The notes: generated by a model from the letters alone, not told the origin. DNA of 64,000 nt from Epilithonimonas sp. JDS (GCF_021261315.1 NZ_JAJSAX010000003.1:186001-250000); one strand, 5' to 3'. Shown: positions 55,201 through 63,771, numbered from the stretch's first letter. Numbers and translations: made by a program.

Positions 55201-55820
55201 AGCTTCCTTGGCAGGGAATCGGAAACTGGTGTTATCCGCTAATTACCGCTCAAATCGATGACAGCGGATTGATGAGTAAAAGAAAAAATGGCAAAGTTGA
55301 TTTCCTTGGAATTCCATTTTTAATTGATAAAACCGATAAAAATATTGCCTTTGTCAGTCAGTGGGATAATTATTCAGATGCTCTTGAAATTCCAATTTCA
55401 GGAAAAGGAAAGAAAATCTATTTTCTAATGGCAGGAACGACGAATCCGATGCAGTCGCAGATTGTGAACGGAAAAATTATGGTTCAGTATGTTGATGGTT
55501 CAACTTCAGAATTAGAATTGAAAAACCCGACGAATTGGTGGCCGATTGAGCAGGATTTGTTTGATGATAATTTTGCATTTGAAATTCCGGATGATAAAAT
55601 TCCGTACCGTGTAAAATTGAAGACCGGAGAATTGTACAAAGGCGGAACTCTGAGCAAATATTCTAGTATCAAAGGATTTACAGACCGTCAGGTGGATGGT
55701 GGTTCTGCCACAATTCTGGATTTGCCGATTGATGCGACTAAAGAATTAAAATCAATAAAATTAACGGCTGTGAGCAATGATGTGGTGATTGGAATGATGA
55801 GTGCGACGGTTTTGAAATAA
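52212..55820 (+). CDS. DUF4450 six-hairpin glycosidase-like exported protein
   Basis: The 1202-aa protein has a signal peptide (MRRKTIFAGLLVLSAFSLSYSQ). It starts the mature part with a DUF4450-type beta domain (LLVNGKYRFNRALYGDNRASRVEAGDLPEFALYLPGMGGNL). The middle (residues about 320-750) is an alpha/alpha-barrel like clan-related glycosidases (GAVAWRMRLNAWRGAYTADALNWHDRAKEHF; AAIWASDALQYSGGKVTHTSAYNYRANREM; ATTSWQPYDWSINNVALAEN). The C-terminal ~400 residues are beta-rich. An intergenic-type repeat is inserted in frame near residue 830. Proteins of this kind occur in pectin or rhamnogalacturonan loci of Bacteroidota; the bond cleaved is not known to me. Confidence 0.8.
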   Translation: MRRKTIFAGLLVLSAFSLSYSQSKHWQNNERELHYKEDNGDFLLVNGKYRFNRALYGDNRASRVEAGDLPEFALYLPGMGGNLQFVIQKGNSIKKLIQADKIETRYRPGTMLYEIKDPILGNGILKLTVLAQAKEEGLVLKMETVNIDSSTKIYAVYGGASGTTFSRNGDIGADPESGFYLLPEYCLNNQFQLNKNQFQLNYLNKKKETQTVYGSFSDVTSLQQTDAETLEKLGEFTQNKTDKSPIVYASYSSQKQLVYIQVAKGNSNKNFSDEDLKNIFDEAEKSRLTLTNRIQLKTPDADLNNFGANLAVAADGIWESPTFLHGAVAWRMRLNAWRGAYTADALNWHDRAKEHFESYANSQVLKPDFAPVEMDTMRHLARHEEKMGTSVFSSGYISRNPNDNTKPHHYDMNLVFFDQMFSHFNYTGDKEFLKKMWPTMVLHMDWEKRNFKRGDLYDAYAAIWASDALQYSGGKVTHTSAYNYRANREMAKLAKIIGENPQPYEQEADSILKAMKNQLWIKDKGYFAEYKDALGNQIVHDKPGIWSIYHVSDAFILNEFEDYQNLQYINHHTPKIPITVKGADNKDYFTLATTSWQPYDWSINNVALAENLQTALAYWQAGRTEDAYQLWKGNLVESMYYGISPGNFEQLSHYDAFRGELYRDFADPIGVASRTLTEGLFGVYPNLLENKISIKPGFPKDWNSAELKLPDWDYQFTRTSKKTEYLFKSKYQNLVALEMQIPVNYSNIKSVKVNGKKVDWKIKPNSILQPFVQFETPKGKDFKIEINYSGEELKNEQTDYINYISENLQLNFDSKKKIKNIYDPQGLIKNSPPLEGWIRPKGEDGVVNQAITLDNKERKGTFFIQVEQNGTTWWQPVNVEIRFPLETKWVNKQLHIQSKLANPINGKLSVNVLNKTFSIQKNQNTVIEIPANVLSKGTNSIVLEYNGIKQNIEITDWEIENQGKFNNISLASKYNEKVTEIFNQKYLSPRLEVPTLQLPWQGIGNWCYPLITAQIDDSGLMSKRKNGKVDFLGIPFLIDKTDKNIAFVSQWDNYSDALEIPISGKGKKIYFLMAGTTNPMQSQIVNGKIMVQYVDGSTSELELKNPTNWWPIEQDLFDDNFAFEIPDDKIPYRVKLKTGELYKGGTLSKYSSIKGFTDRQVDGGSATILDLPIDATKELKSIKLTAVSNDVVIGMMSATVLK
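54697..54753 (+). repeat. Repeat-derived insertion inside the DUF4450 gene
   Basis: CCCCTCC-TTT-GGAGGGG (54703-54719) forms a perfect hairpin and is followed by TGGATTCGACCGAAGGGAGA and ACGGGGTGG. From memory, repeat text of this type is common between genes in flavobacterial genomes. It lies in frame and encodes NSPPLEGWIRPKGEDGVVNQ. Confidence 0.65.
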
Positions 55821-55850
55821 ATGACGTCCTATTTTGATACGAGAAATATT

Positions 55851-55974
55851 GCAGCCCGACTTGAACGGAAATCCTTTTGCGAGGAGGAACGACGAACAAA
55901 AGATTGGGAGTGGAAGGCGGAAATGTCTGCCATAAAAAAAATTAACATTCGAGATAATCAATAGCTGCCCAGAA
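55851..55974 (+). repeat. Interspersed intergenic repeat, copy C
   Basis: The left end is GCAGCCCGACTTGAACGG with the arm ATCCTTTTGC. The right part is AACAAAAGATTGGGAGTGG then AAGGCGGAAAT. The closing AGCTGCCC is separated from GGCGGAAAT by about 36 extra bases that duplicate GTCTGCC, so this copy carries an internal insertion. Confidence 0.75.
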
Positions 55975-56020
55975 TAAAATATAACATTGAACAAATTTAT
56001 TTACTGAAATAAAAAGAAAA

Positions 56021-58156
56021 ATGAAAAAAATTACAATATATCTAGGGATTTTCCTGATGGGATTTTCTTCAGTGAATGCCCAGAAAATTGACCGGAAAAA
56101 GGTCGTTCAGCGACATAATATTGTCAACACAAAAGCCGATACGCTTTCCACTTTTACGGTTGGAAACGGAAAGTTTGCCTACACGGTTGACATCACCGGA
56201 ATGCAGTCGTTTCCTGAATATTACAAAAACGGTGTTTCTCTCGGAACACAGTCTGAATGGGGCTGGAACAGCTTTCCGAATAAAGAGAATTATAAATTTG
56301 AGGAAACTTTGAAGCCTTACGATTTCAATAACGACGGGAGAAAAGCTTTATACAGCGTCCAAATCAAAGAACCGGAAAGAAATAAAGGTGCTGTGGAATA
56401 TTTCCGTGTGAACCAACACCGTTTGCAGTTGGGAAATATCGGGCTTGAACTGACGAAAAAAGACGGTCAGAAAGCAAAAATTTCAGACCTGACCAATGTC
56501 AATCAGAAAATTGATTTGTGGACGGGAATTATCACCAGCGAATTTTCTCTGGAAGGAACTCCGGTAAAAGTCTGGACGGCTTCTTTCCAAAATTCAGATA
56601 AAATCGGGGTGAAAATTGAATCTGATTTGGTGGCGAAAGGAAAGCTTAAAGTTTTTGCTAAATATCCACATCCGTCAGGACAGTTTTTGGATGACGCTGC
56701 ATTTTACGGAAGAGAAAACGAACATACCACGAAAATTGTTTCTTCTCAGTCGACGCAGGGTTTAATTCAGCACAAATTACAAAGCACGGATTATTATACT
56801 CAATTCAATTTTACGGAAGGAAAACTTCGTGAGGCCGGAAAACACTACTTCGTTTACGAGCCTTCTTCGAAAAACAAAACCGTAGAACTAAGTGTTGAGT
56901 TTTCAGCTAAAAGTCCGAAATCTAACAGAACTTTATTCGCTGATGCAGAAAAAGAAAGTACTTCTGGCTGGAAAAACTTCTGGGAAAGCGGTGCTGCCGT
57001 TGATTTTGAAGGAAGTACAGACCCGAGAGCCAATGAGCTTGAAAGAAGAGTTGTCTTGTCAGAATACTTAACGAAAGTTCAGTGTGGTGGGAACAATCCG
57101 CCTCAGGAAACGGGTTTGACATTCAACAGCTGGTACGGGAAACCGCACACGGAAATGCATTGGTGGCACGGCGTTCACTTTGCACTTTGGGGCAGACCGG
57201 AAATTTTGGAAAAGCAACTGGATTATTATTTCAGGTCATTTGATAAAGCCAAAAAATTAGCCGAAAGACAAGGTTATAAAGGTGTCCGATGGATTAAAAT
57301 GTCGGACAATGAAGGTAATGAAAGTCCCTCTTCTGTTGCTGCATTTTTGATTTGGGAACAGCCACACATCATTTATATGACCGAACTTTTGTACCGCAAC
57401 AGCAAAGACAAAAAGGTTCTTGAAAAATATAAAGATTTGATTTTTGCAACGGCTGATTTTATGGCTGATTTTGCTACTTATGACAAGGAGAAAAACCGCT
57501 ACAACTTAGGAAAAGGCGTAATTCCGGCTCAGGAAGTTTTCCCAGCGAAAGATACTTACAACCCTACTTACGAAGTCGCATATTGGGATTGGTCGCTGAA
57601 AATCGCTCAGCAGTGGAAAGAAAGATTGGGTGAGCCGAGAGATAAAAAATGGGATGATGTGATTAATAAACTGGCTCCGCTTCCGGTTCAGGATGGTGTC
57701 TATTTATCGACAGAATCGGCAAAAGACTCGTTCACATTTCCAAAATGGATGACCGACCACCCAGCAGTTTTAGGTGCCTTGGGAATGGTTCCTGAATCTC
57801 CGAAACTGGATAAAAAAATAATGAAAAATACCCTTGATATCGTTTGGGAAAGATGGAACTGGGAACATACCTGGGGTTGGGATTTTCCGATGACAGCAAT
57901 GAACGCAGCAAGACTGGGACTTCCAAATAAAGCTTTGGATGCTTTGTTTATGAACATTCAAACCAATACCTATCTGAAAAACGGACATAACTTCCAGGAC
58001 AAACGTCTTAGAATTTATCTTCCCGGAAACGGCGGTGTTTTGACAACTGTTGCGATGATGCTGGAAGGTTGGGACAGCTCTACCGGAAAATATCCGGGTT
58101 TCCCGAAAGACGGAAGCTGGAAAATAAAAGCAGAAGGTTTTAAAAAGATGCCTTAA
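56021..58156 (+). CDS. Exported six-hairpin glycosidase (GH65/GH95-like fold)
   Basis: The 711-aa protein has a signal peptide (MKKITIYLGIFLMGFSSVNAQ). A beta-sandwich domain (TLSTFTVGNGKFAYTVDITGMQSFPEYY..., residues about 38-330) is followed by an alpha/alpha-barrel (LTFNSWYGKPHTEMHWWHGVHFALWGRPEILEKQLDYYFRSFDKAKKLAERQGYKGVRWIKMSD; WERWNWEHTWGWDFPMTAMNAARLG; LPGNGGVLTTVAMMLEGWDSS). This is the architecture of inverting glycosidases such as GH65 and GH95; conserved Glu/Asp candidates sit in TEMHWW and WNWEHTWGWD. The substrate is unknown; the neighbourhood suggests pectic side chains or oligosaccharides. It has its own 200-base upstream gap holding repeat copy C. Confidence 0.8.
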   Translation: MKKITIYLGIFLMGFSSVNAQKIDRKKVVQRHNIVNTKADTLSTFTVGNGKFAYTVDITGMQSFPEYYKNGVSLGTQSEWGWNSFPNKENYKFEETLKPYDFNNDGRKALYSVQIKEPERNKGAVEYFRVNQHRLQLGNIGLELTKKDGQKAKISDLTNVNQKIDLWTGIITSEFSLEGTPVKVWTASFQNSDKIGVKIESDLVAKGKLKVFAKYPHPSGQFLDDAAFYGRENEHTTKIVSSQSTQGLIQHKLQSTDYYTQFNFTEGKLREAGKHYFVYEPSSKNKTVELSVEFSAKSPKSNRTLFADAEKESTSGWKNFWESGAAVDFEGSTDPRANELERRVVLSEYLTKVQCGGNNPPQETGLTFNSWYGKPHTEMHWWHGVHFALWGRPEILEKQLDYYFRSFDKAKKLAERQGYKGVRWIKMSDNEGNESPSSVAAFLIWEQPHIIYMTELLYRNSKDKKVLEKYKDLIFATADFMADFATYDKEKNRYNLGKGVIPAQEVFPAKDTYNPTYEVAYWDWSLKIAQQWKERLGEPRDKKWDDVINKLAPLPVQDGVYLSTESAKDSFTFPKWMTDHPAVLGALGMVPESPKLDKKIMKNTLDIVWERWNWEHTWGWDFPMTAMNAARLGLPNKALDALFMNIQTNTYLKNGHNFQDKRLRIYLPGNGGVLTTVAMMLEGWDSSTGKYPGFPKDGSWKIKAEGFKKMP

Positions 58157-58179
58157 AAAATTCATATTTTAGTTAGGAG

Positions 58180-58206
58180 GTCTGTCAGAAATGGCAGGCT
58201 TTTTTT
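58180..58206 (+). terminator. Terminator after the six-hairpin glycosidase gene
   Basis: GTCTGTCA-GAAA-TGGCAGGC forms an 8-bp stem (with G-U pairs) and is followed by T7. It closes the secreted-enzyme group on the plus strand. Confidence 0.85.
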
Positions 58207-58440
58207 GTGGTTAAAATTATTTCAAAACGATAAAAATTGCAATCTGTAAAGTGAAAAGTGATATTTCTTTTTCATTAAGCCTAAAATCATAATCGAGATA
58301 AAAGTCGATGAACACTACATCTTGAAGGATTGAAAATAATAAAAGTATATTAATGTAAATTTAGTATCTTGTGTATCATAATTGAATCAATTTTTAGAAA
58401 TCAGATTTTTTAAAACTGAAGTAATATCCTACCAAAGGTC

Positions 58441-59487
58441 ATGTCAGAAATATTCGAAGTCAATATTAACGAAAACTCCCGCGTTCCAAAATACAAACAG
58501 ATTGTAGATTCTATTCTAAACGGAATTGACGGTGGAGAAATTAAAATTGGAGAAAAAATACCTTCTATTAATGAACTTAGTGAAGCTTGTTTTCTCTCAA
58601 GAGATACTGTTGAAAAAGCTTACAAGGAACTCAGAAAAAGGCAGATCATCGAGTCTGTAAAGGGAAAAGGTTATTATATTTCGAGAATTAATAAGAATGA
58701 TGTCATTAATATTTTCTTTCTGATCAACAAGCCGAGCACTTACAAAATGATGATTTACGATTATTTCGTAAACGCCATCGGTACAAAAGGAAATGTTGAA
58801 ATGTACATTTACCATTGCGACGAAACACTTTTCATCAATGCTTTGAAGCGAAATTTGGGCGGTTTTGATTATTATGTTGTGATGCCTCATTTCCGTGATG
58901 ATCAGTCCAAACATACCAGCTCTACGCAGGAAGTGATCGATATGATTGAGAAGATTCCGAAGAATAAATTGGTAATGCTGGACAATACAAAACCAAATAT
59001 TTCCGGGGAATATGGCTCTGTTTTTCAGGATTTTGCACTCGACATTTACAATGCTTTGAAGGAAGGTTTGGAGAAAATCAAAAAATATGAAAAAATAATT
59101 TTGGTCTATCCGGACAAATCCATCAATCCCTACCCTTTCCGAATTGTTCGAGGTTTTGAGAAATTTTGTAAAGAGTTTAAACTGGATTATGAAATTCTGG
59201 ACGCCATCTATCCTGATATGGAACTGCAGGACAAGGATATTTTCATTACCATTCAGGAACGTGATCTGGTGAATTTGGTAAAACAAATCAGACAGAAAAA
59301 TCTGAAACTAGGAGAAGATATAGGCATCATTTCCTATAATGAAACACCTTTGAAGGAATTATTGGGAATTACTGTGATCACAACAGATTTTAAAGCGATG
59401 GCTGAATCTGCGGCTTACATGGTTTTGAAAAATAAGAAAGAGCAGGTTAATAATGTTTTTAAATTTATTGAGAGAGAATCTTTATAA
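58441..59487 (+). CDS. GntR-family regulator with sugar-binding-like effector domain
   Basis: Of 348 residues, about 1-80 form a GntR winged helix (VPKYKQIVDSILNGIDGGEIKIGEKIPSINELSEACFLSRDTVEKAYKELRKRQIIESVKGKGYYIS). About 85-340 look like a periplasmic-binding-protein/LacI-type ligand domain (FFLINKPSTYKMMIYDYFVNAIGTKGNVEMYIYHCDE...; KLGEDIGIISYNETPLKELLGITVITTDFKAMAE). This layout is used by AraR-type sugar regulators in Gram-positives and by rhamnose/arabinose regulators in Bacteroidota. Its location between pectin-enzyme genes and rhamnose genes suggests it responds to rhamnose or a breakdown product (inference). Confidence 0.85.
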   Translation: MSEIFEVNINENSRVPKYKQIVDSILNGIDGGEIKIGEKIPSINELSEACFLSRDTVEKAYKELRKRQIIESVKGKGYYISRINKNDVINIFFLINKPSTYKMMIYDYFVNAIGTKGNVEMYIYHCDETLFINALKRNLGGFDYYVVMPHFRDDQSKHTSSTQEVIDMIEKIPKNKLVMLDNTKPNISGEYGSVFQDFALDIYNALKEGLEKIKKYEKIILVYPDKSINPYPFRIVRGFEKFCKEFKLDYEILDAIYPDMELQDKDIFITIQERDLVNLVKQIRQKNLKLGEDIGIISYNETPLKELLGITVITTDFKAMAESAAYMVLKNKKEQVNNVFKFIERESL

Positions 59488-59504
59488 TTGGATTTATTTA
59501 AATA

Positions 59505-59535
59505 AAAAAAAACGAGCTTTAAAAACCCGTTTCAT
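59505..59535. terminator. Terminator between the GntR gene and lldD
   Basis: On the minus strand AAACGGGT pairs with GCTCGTTT (one G-U and one mismatch-like pair) and is followed by a long T run. It lies between converging genes. Confidence 0.65.
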
Positions 59536-59562
59536 TAGAATAAAATTATTAAAACAACTATA

Positions 59563-60714
59563 TTATTTTACTCTATAATTTTTTAATTCAGTCGTTTCGT
59601 TACAACAAAGCTGCTCCATCACTTGTCTGAACTGCATTTTTAGCATCTCGATAATATGATCGCCCCCTTTTTCTCCCAAAGCTCCAACTGCGTACATAAA
59701 TGTTCTTCCCATAAATGTAAATTCAGCACCACAACTTAATGCGCGGGCAACGTCCGGACCGGTTCTTACGCCGCTGTCCATCATTATTTTGATTTGATCT
59801 TTGTATTTTTCACTGATTTCTTTGACTACTGAAATTGTTGATTCTCCAGCATCCAACTGTCTTCCGCCGTGATTGGAAATGATCATTCCGTCAAATCCTA
59901 AACGTACAGATTCCGCAGCATCTTCGTCTGACGCAACGCCTTTGATGACCAATTTCCCTTTCCATTTGTCACGGATCGCTTTGATTCTGTCTGAATTTAA
60001 TCTGCCGGAAAAAGTTGAATTCATGAACTGTCCGAGCTGTTTAACGCCCATATTTTTGTCCATATATTTATCCATCGTGGCAAAGCTTGGAACGCCGTGT
60101 TTCAGCATTTCCAGACACCATTGTGGTTTTACCATCGCTTGAGAAACCGTTCTCAAATTCAATTGAGGTGGCATTGCCAGACCATTTCTGATTTCTTTGG
60201 CTCGGTAACCAAAAGTCGGAACGTCGGCCAAAACTACCAAAACGTCATAGCCGGAAGCTTCGCAACGTTCTAGAATATCGTCTCGCAGCCATTCTTCTCT
60301 CGGATGATAAAGTTGATACCACGCTTTTCCTTCCGTTAATTCAGCGATTCTTTCGATACTGCTTGTCGTAACGGTACTTAAAATGAATGGAATATTATGT
60401 TTGAAAGCTGCTTTTGCTAAAATTTCGGGCGCATTTGGCCACATTAAACCTTGCAGACCAACCGGCGAAATTCCGAATGGTGCAGAATATTTAACTCCAA
60501 ACAATTCGGTTTCCATATTGGCCTCTACGTAATTATCCTGAAGATATTGCGGACGAAGCAGAACATCTCTTAATTCACTTGTATTTCTATCACGGTTGAT
60601 ATTTTCATTACAACCGCCATCCAGATATTCAAAAGCGAAACGAGGCATTCTTTTCTTCGCTTTTTCGATCAGAAGTTCTAGCGAAGCATAATTGGTATCA
60701 AATGGAAATGACAT
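59563..60714 (-). CDS. lldD: FMN-dependent alpha-hydroxy-acid dehydrogenase (L-lactate dehydrogenase type)
   Basis: The 383-aa TIM-barrel protein has the family's full motif set: FEYLDGGCNENINRDRNTSELRD, FGVKYSAPFGISPVGLQGL, ILSTVTTSSIERIAE, WYQLYHPRE, GKLVIKGVASDEDAAESV, the catalytic His in MIISNHGGRQLD, MMDSGVRTGPDVARAL. It oxidises L-lactate or a similar 2-hydroxyacid to the keto acid with FMN. In this rhamnose locus L-lactaldehyde from the aldolase step is oxidised to L-lactate, which lldD would convert to pyruvate. It lies 63 bases past rhaB, in the same direction, so it is probably the last gene of that unit. Confidence 0.9.
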   Translation of the reverse strand: MSFPFDTNYASLELLIEKAKKRMPRFAFEYLDGGCNENINRDRNTSELRDVLLRPQYLQDNYVEANMETELFGVKYSAPFGISPVGLQGLMWPNAPEILAKAAFKHNIPFILSTVTTSSIERIAELTEGKAWYQLYHPREEWLRDDILERCEASGYDVLVVLADVPTFGYRAKEIRNGLAMPPQLNLRTVSQAMVKPQWCLEMLKHGVPSFATMDKYMDKNMGVKQLGQFMNSTFSGRLNSDRIKAIRDKWKGKLVIKGVASDEDAAESVRLGFDGMIISNHGGRQLDAGESTISVVKEISEKYKDQIKIMMDSGVRTGPDVARALSCGAEFTFMGRTFMYAVGALGEKGGDHIIEMLKMQFRQVMEQLCCNETTELKNYRVK

Positions 60715-60718
60715 AATT

Positions 60719-60748
60719 GGTTGATAGTTGATGGTTGATAGTTGATGG
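60719..60748. repeat. Tandem 14-base repeat between lldD and rhaB
   Basis: GGTTGATAGTTGAT occurs twice in a row from 60719, followed by a third partial GG. Related TGATGGTTGATAG text is part of the inverted element at 47163-47290. Confidence 0.8.
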
Positions 60749-60777
60749 TTTTTTGACTAAAACTTTTAAAGAATTAA

Positions 60778-62166
60778 TTAATGATAATTAAGAATTAAAG
60801 GTTGAAGCACTTTCATCTGATAATGTTGTTGTAGGAATGTTTCGTCGATTTTTTTGTTCGAAATTACCATTGAAGCTCCTAAAGCTGAACCAAGTGGAGA
60901 ATGCGTGGACATCACATTGTAATGCTGGAAATGATGCGACATCAGTTTCATAAAAACATCGTTGTCTGTAAATCCTCCGTCAATATAAATCGTATCAATG
61001 TCTGAATTTCCTATGGCATTTTTGATCGTGTGAATCTGAAGATCCATTAATTCTATCATTAATTGATGATAAGCTTCTTCAAAAGTTGCGAACGATTTGA
61101 GATCGGTTTCGGTGATCATTTTTCGTTTTAAAATAATGCCTTCAAAACGGAAATAGACCGCTTTGTTTTTCATTAAATTTAAATATAATTCCTGATCAAA
61201 CTCAACTTCTCTATGGGCACCGTATTCTTTTCCGTAATAAGCACAAAGTTTTTCGACTTGAATTCGGTATTCATTTCCCATAAAAAAACGGGAAGCTTTT
61301 ACACGTTTTCCATCTATTCGCATGTAGTTTAAGCAGTTATTTTCGATGTCTTCGTCTGTTAAACTTTCATCATTAAAAGGATTCAGAGAAATGCTCCAAG
61401 TTCCTGTCGATAATAGTAAAAACGGATTTTTCTTGCTTAAAATATATGGCAGTAATGCAGAAGAACTGTCGTGAATGCCGACACCAATTTTAATTTTTTT
61501 GTTTCTGTAAGACGTGTTGATACTTGCAGAAGTTGGTACAATTGGCGGCATCAAAACATCGATTTCTTCTTCATAAACCCAATCGTGGTAATCGCCTTTG
61601 TCATAATCCCACAAATTAGTGTGACAACCGATTGACGTAAATTCCGAAACACAAATTCCGGTAAATAAATACGATAAGTATTGAGGCAAATGAAGGCTGT
61701 AACGGATTTTACTAAAAACTTCCGGATGTTTGTATTTTAACCAAAATAATTGCAAACCTGAGTTCAGCATTCCAGCTTGTGGTGATGCTGTTTCGCGGGC
61801 AATTTTTAGTTTGTCACCGTGTTTTTCGTAAAATAAATCGAGAATATCTTCGTCGATTGGTTTGGTGTAATTGTATAAAGGTGTCAGGACATTTCCCTTA
61901 TGATCCAAGTGTACGAAACTTGCTCCGTAAGTGGAAAAATTGATGGCTTTTACATCGAAATTTTCATCGTCAAGGATTGCATTGAAATTATCTTTGATCC
62001 AGTTTTGAAGGGCCGCAAGATCTTCTGTCGGATAACCGTCTTCGTCCGTGGTGAGCGGTAATTCAGTATATTCCCTTACGACTTCCTTGTAATTTTTATC
62101 AAATAAAAAAAACTTTTTGTTGGTTTTTCCAATATCAAATACGATGGTAACCTTTTTTTTGGACAT
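60778..62166 (-). CDS. rhaB: FGGY-family carbohydrate kinase, probable L-rhamnulokinase
   Basis: The 462-aa kinase starts VTIVFDIGKTNKKFFLFDKNYKEV (phosphate-1 motif) and shows the FGGY ribonuclease-H-like halves: NFSTYGASFVHLDHKGNVLTPLYNYTKPI, GIHDSSSALLPYIL with the catalytic-type Asp, STGTWSISLNPF, and IDTIYIDGGFTDNDVFMKLMSHH (adenosine motif). Sugar kinases of this family phosphorylate rhamnulose, fuculose or xylulose. The genes on both sides (rhamnose isomerase, aldolase-dehydrogenase, lactate dehydrogenase) make L-rhamnulose the best substrate. A 242-base gap with an inverted repeat separates it from the isomerase gene. Confidence 0.85.
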   Translation of the reverse strand: MSKKKVTIVFDIGKTNKKFFLFDKNYKEVVREYTELPLTTDEDGYPTEDLAALQNWIKDNFNAILDDENFDVKAINFSTYGASFVHLDHKGNVLTPLYNYTKPIDEDILDLFYEKHGDKLKIARETASPQAGMLNSGLQLFWLKYKHPEVFSKIRYSLHLPQYLSYLFTGICVSEFTSIGCHTNLWDYDKGDYHDWVYEEEIDVLMPPIVPTSASINTSYRNKKIKIGVGIHDSSSALLPYILSKKNPFLLLSTGTWSISLNPFNDESLTDEDIENNCLNYMRIDGKRVKASRFFMGNEYRIQVEKLCAYYGKEYGAHREVEFDQELYLNLMKNKAVYFRFEGIILKRKMITETDLKSFATFEEAYHQLMIELMDLQIHTIKNAIGNSDIDTIYIDGGFTDNDVFMKLMSHHFQHYNVMSTHSPLGSALGASMVISNKKIDETFLQQHYQMKVLQPLILNYH

Positions 62167-62246
62167 TCTTGCAATAAGTTAATTGTTGGATGACGTAATA
62201 AGATTTTTCAGGTTTGAAATTAAACTTATTCTGTCAAATTAATGAT

Positions 62247-62331
62247 CATTTAAAGGAGTGTTTAGATATCAAGAAAATCATTACTTCTTACTTTATTGAA
62301 ACTTAATGCTCTAAACACTTTTCCTTAAATG
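62247..62331. promoter_or_regulatory. Inverted repeat between rhaI and rhaB
   Basis: CATTTAAAGGAGTGTTTAGA (62247-62266) faces TCTAAACACT...CCTTAAATG (62310-62331) with about 43 bases between. The 10-base inner part is perfect and the outer part has a small internal offset. It may be a pair of regulator sites or an mRNA stem in the rha operon. Confidence 0.55.
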
Positions 62332-62408
62332 AAAAAAAATTGAGTGGTTTATAATAAAAACTTTCAGATCGCATGAAAGCTCGAATTATCAAAATTTAAA
62401 AGTGGATT

Positions 62409-63686
62409 TTACAATCCTGTTGCTTTCGCCCAGCCTCTTTCGGAAATCAAAGTTTCTCTTACTTTCAGATTTCTGTAAGCGGCGATTGGGTCTAATGCTG
62501 CGCCAGTCTGCAATCTTGCCGCTTGCAACAACGGACGAACATCCGTTCTGTAAGCGTTCTGCAAAATATCTTGTGCGCCTACAACATCATTATTTAATTG
62601 GGCAGTTTTCAAAGCTTTCTGATCAACCAAAAGTGCCTGAGCATAAGCAATTAAAATAGCTTCCAAAGATTGTAACAAATCTTCCAAAGGATCTTTGATG
62701 TTATGACTAGCATCGATCATCCAAGCTGGATAAGGATTGTTTTTGTTATTTTCAATTCCATAAACTAATTCATTGAAAATCAAGAACAAAGCATAAGGTT
62801 TGATAGAACCAACCGTCAAATCATCATCGCCATATTTACTGTCGTTGAAATGGAAACCACCTAATTTACCTTTGTACATCAAGGTTGCAACGATTTGCTC
62901 GATATTCGTATTTGGTAAATGGTGACCAAGATCAACCAGCGTGAAAGCTCTTTCGCCACAAGCGTTTGCCAGCATGAAAGATGTTCCCCAATCCTGAATT
63001 GTTGTTGAATAGAAATTGGGTTCATAAGGTTTGTACTCGATGAATAATTTCCAGTCTTCCGGCATATCCGCGTAGATTTCTTTTAAGCTTTTTTCAGTAT
63101 TCGATAAAGCAGTTTGGAAGTTCAATTGTCCTGGAAAACTTGCACCATCAGCTAACCAAACGGTTAAACTTTTGGAGTCTAATTCTTTTCCAATTCTTAT
63201 TACTTCTTTGTTGTGTTCAACCGCGTAAGCTCTGGAATCTTCATTAACGGAGTTCAAAGAACCGAATTTATATGATTTTTGAGCGCCTGGCTGATCCTGA
63301 AAAGTGTTGGAATTCATAGCGTCAAAAACAAGTCCGTGGGATTTTGCACTTTCTTTCAAAGCACTTACATCACTTGGAATATCCCAAGGAATGTGTAAAG
63401 AAACTGCTCCTGCAGAATGCGTCAAAGCGTGAAGCAATCCAACATCATCTAATTTTTGTTCCAAAACAGCAGGTTCGCCACCGTAAGAAAATCTCCCAAA
63501 ACGAGTTCCGCCTGCGCCTAAAGCCCAACTTGGAATTGCTACTTGGAAATCGGCAATTTTGTTAACAATCTCAGAAACGTTTGCGCCTGATCTCGTAAGT
63601 TTATTTTGCAGAAAATCGAAATCTGAATTAAAGTTTTCAACGCCTACTTTGTTGTACTGATCAATAATATCTTTTCCTATTATCAT
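62409..63686 (-). CDS. rhaI: L-rhamnose isomerase (RhaI type)
   Basis: The 425-aa protein matches the TIM-barrel sugar isomerase branch used for rhamnose in Bacteroidota, Pseudomonas and Rhizobium (RhaI), not the E. coli RhaA type. Motifs include VAIPSWALGAGGTRFGRF, GLVFDAMNSNTFQDQPGAQKSYKFGSLN, WLADGASFPGQLNF, FIEYKPYEPNFYST (metal-site Glu), VDLGHHLPNTNIEQIVATL (His/Asp), GGFHFNDSKYGDDDLTVGSI and IDASHNIKDPLEDL. It interconverts L-rhamnose and L-rhamnulose, probably with Mn2+. It lies 85 bases past the aldolase-dehydrogenase gene. Confidence 0.93.
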   Translation of the reverse strand: MIIGKDIIDQYNKVGVENFNSDFDFLQNKLTRSGANVSEIVNKIADFQVAIPSWALGAGGTRFGRFSYGGEPAVLEQKLDDVGLLHALTHSAGAVSLHIPWDIPSDVSALKESAKSHGLVFDAMNSNTFQDQPGAQKSYKFGSLNSVNEDSRAYAVEHNKEVIRIGKELDSKSLTVWLADGASFPGQLNFQTALSNTEKSLKEIYADMPEDWKLFIEYKPYEPNFYSTTIQDWGTSFMLANACGERAFTLVDLGHHLPNTNIEQIVATLMYKGKLGGFHFNDSKYGDDDLTVGSIKPYALFLIFNELVYGIENNKNNPYPAWMIDASHNIKDPLEDLLQSLEAILIAYAQALLVDQKALKTAQLNNDVVGAQDILQNAYRTDVRPLLQAARLQTGAALDPIAAYRNLKVRETLISERGWAKATGL

Positions 63687-63771
63687 GATATATCTTAAAA
63701 TTTTAAAATTGAAAGCTTACCTGAAGCAAGCCTTCAATTTATTAAAATAAAAACCTTCTAAAAAATTAAAT

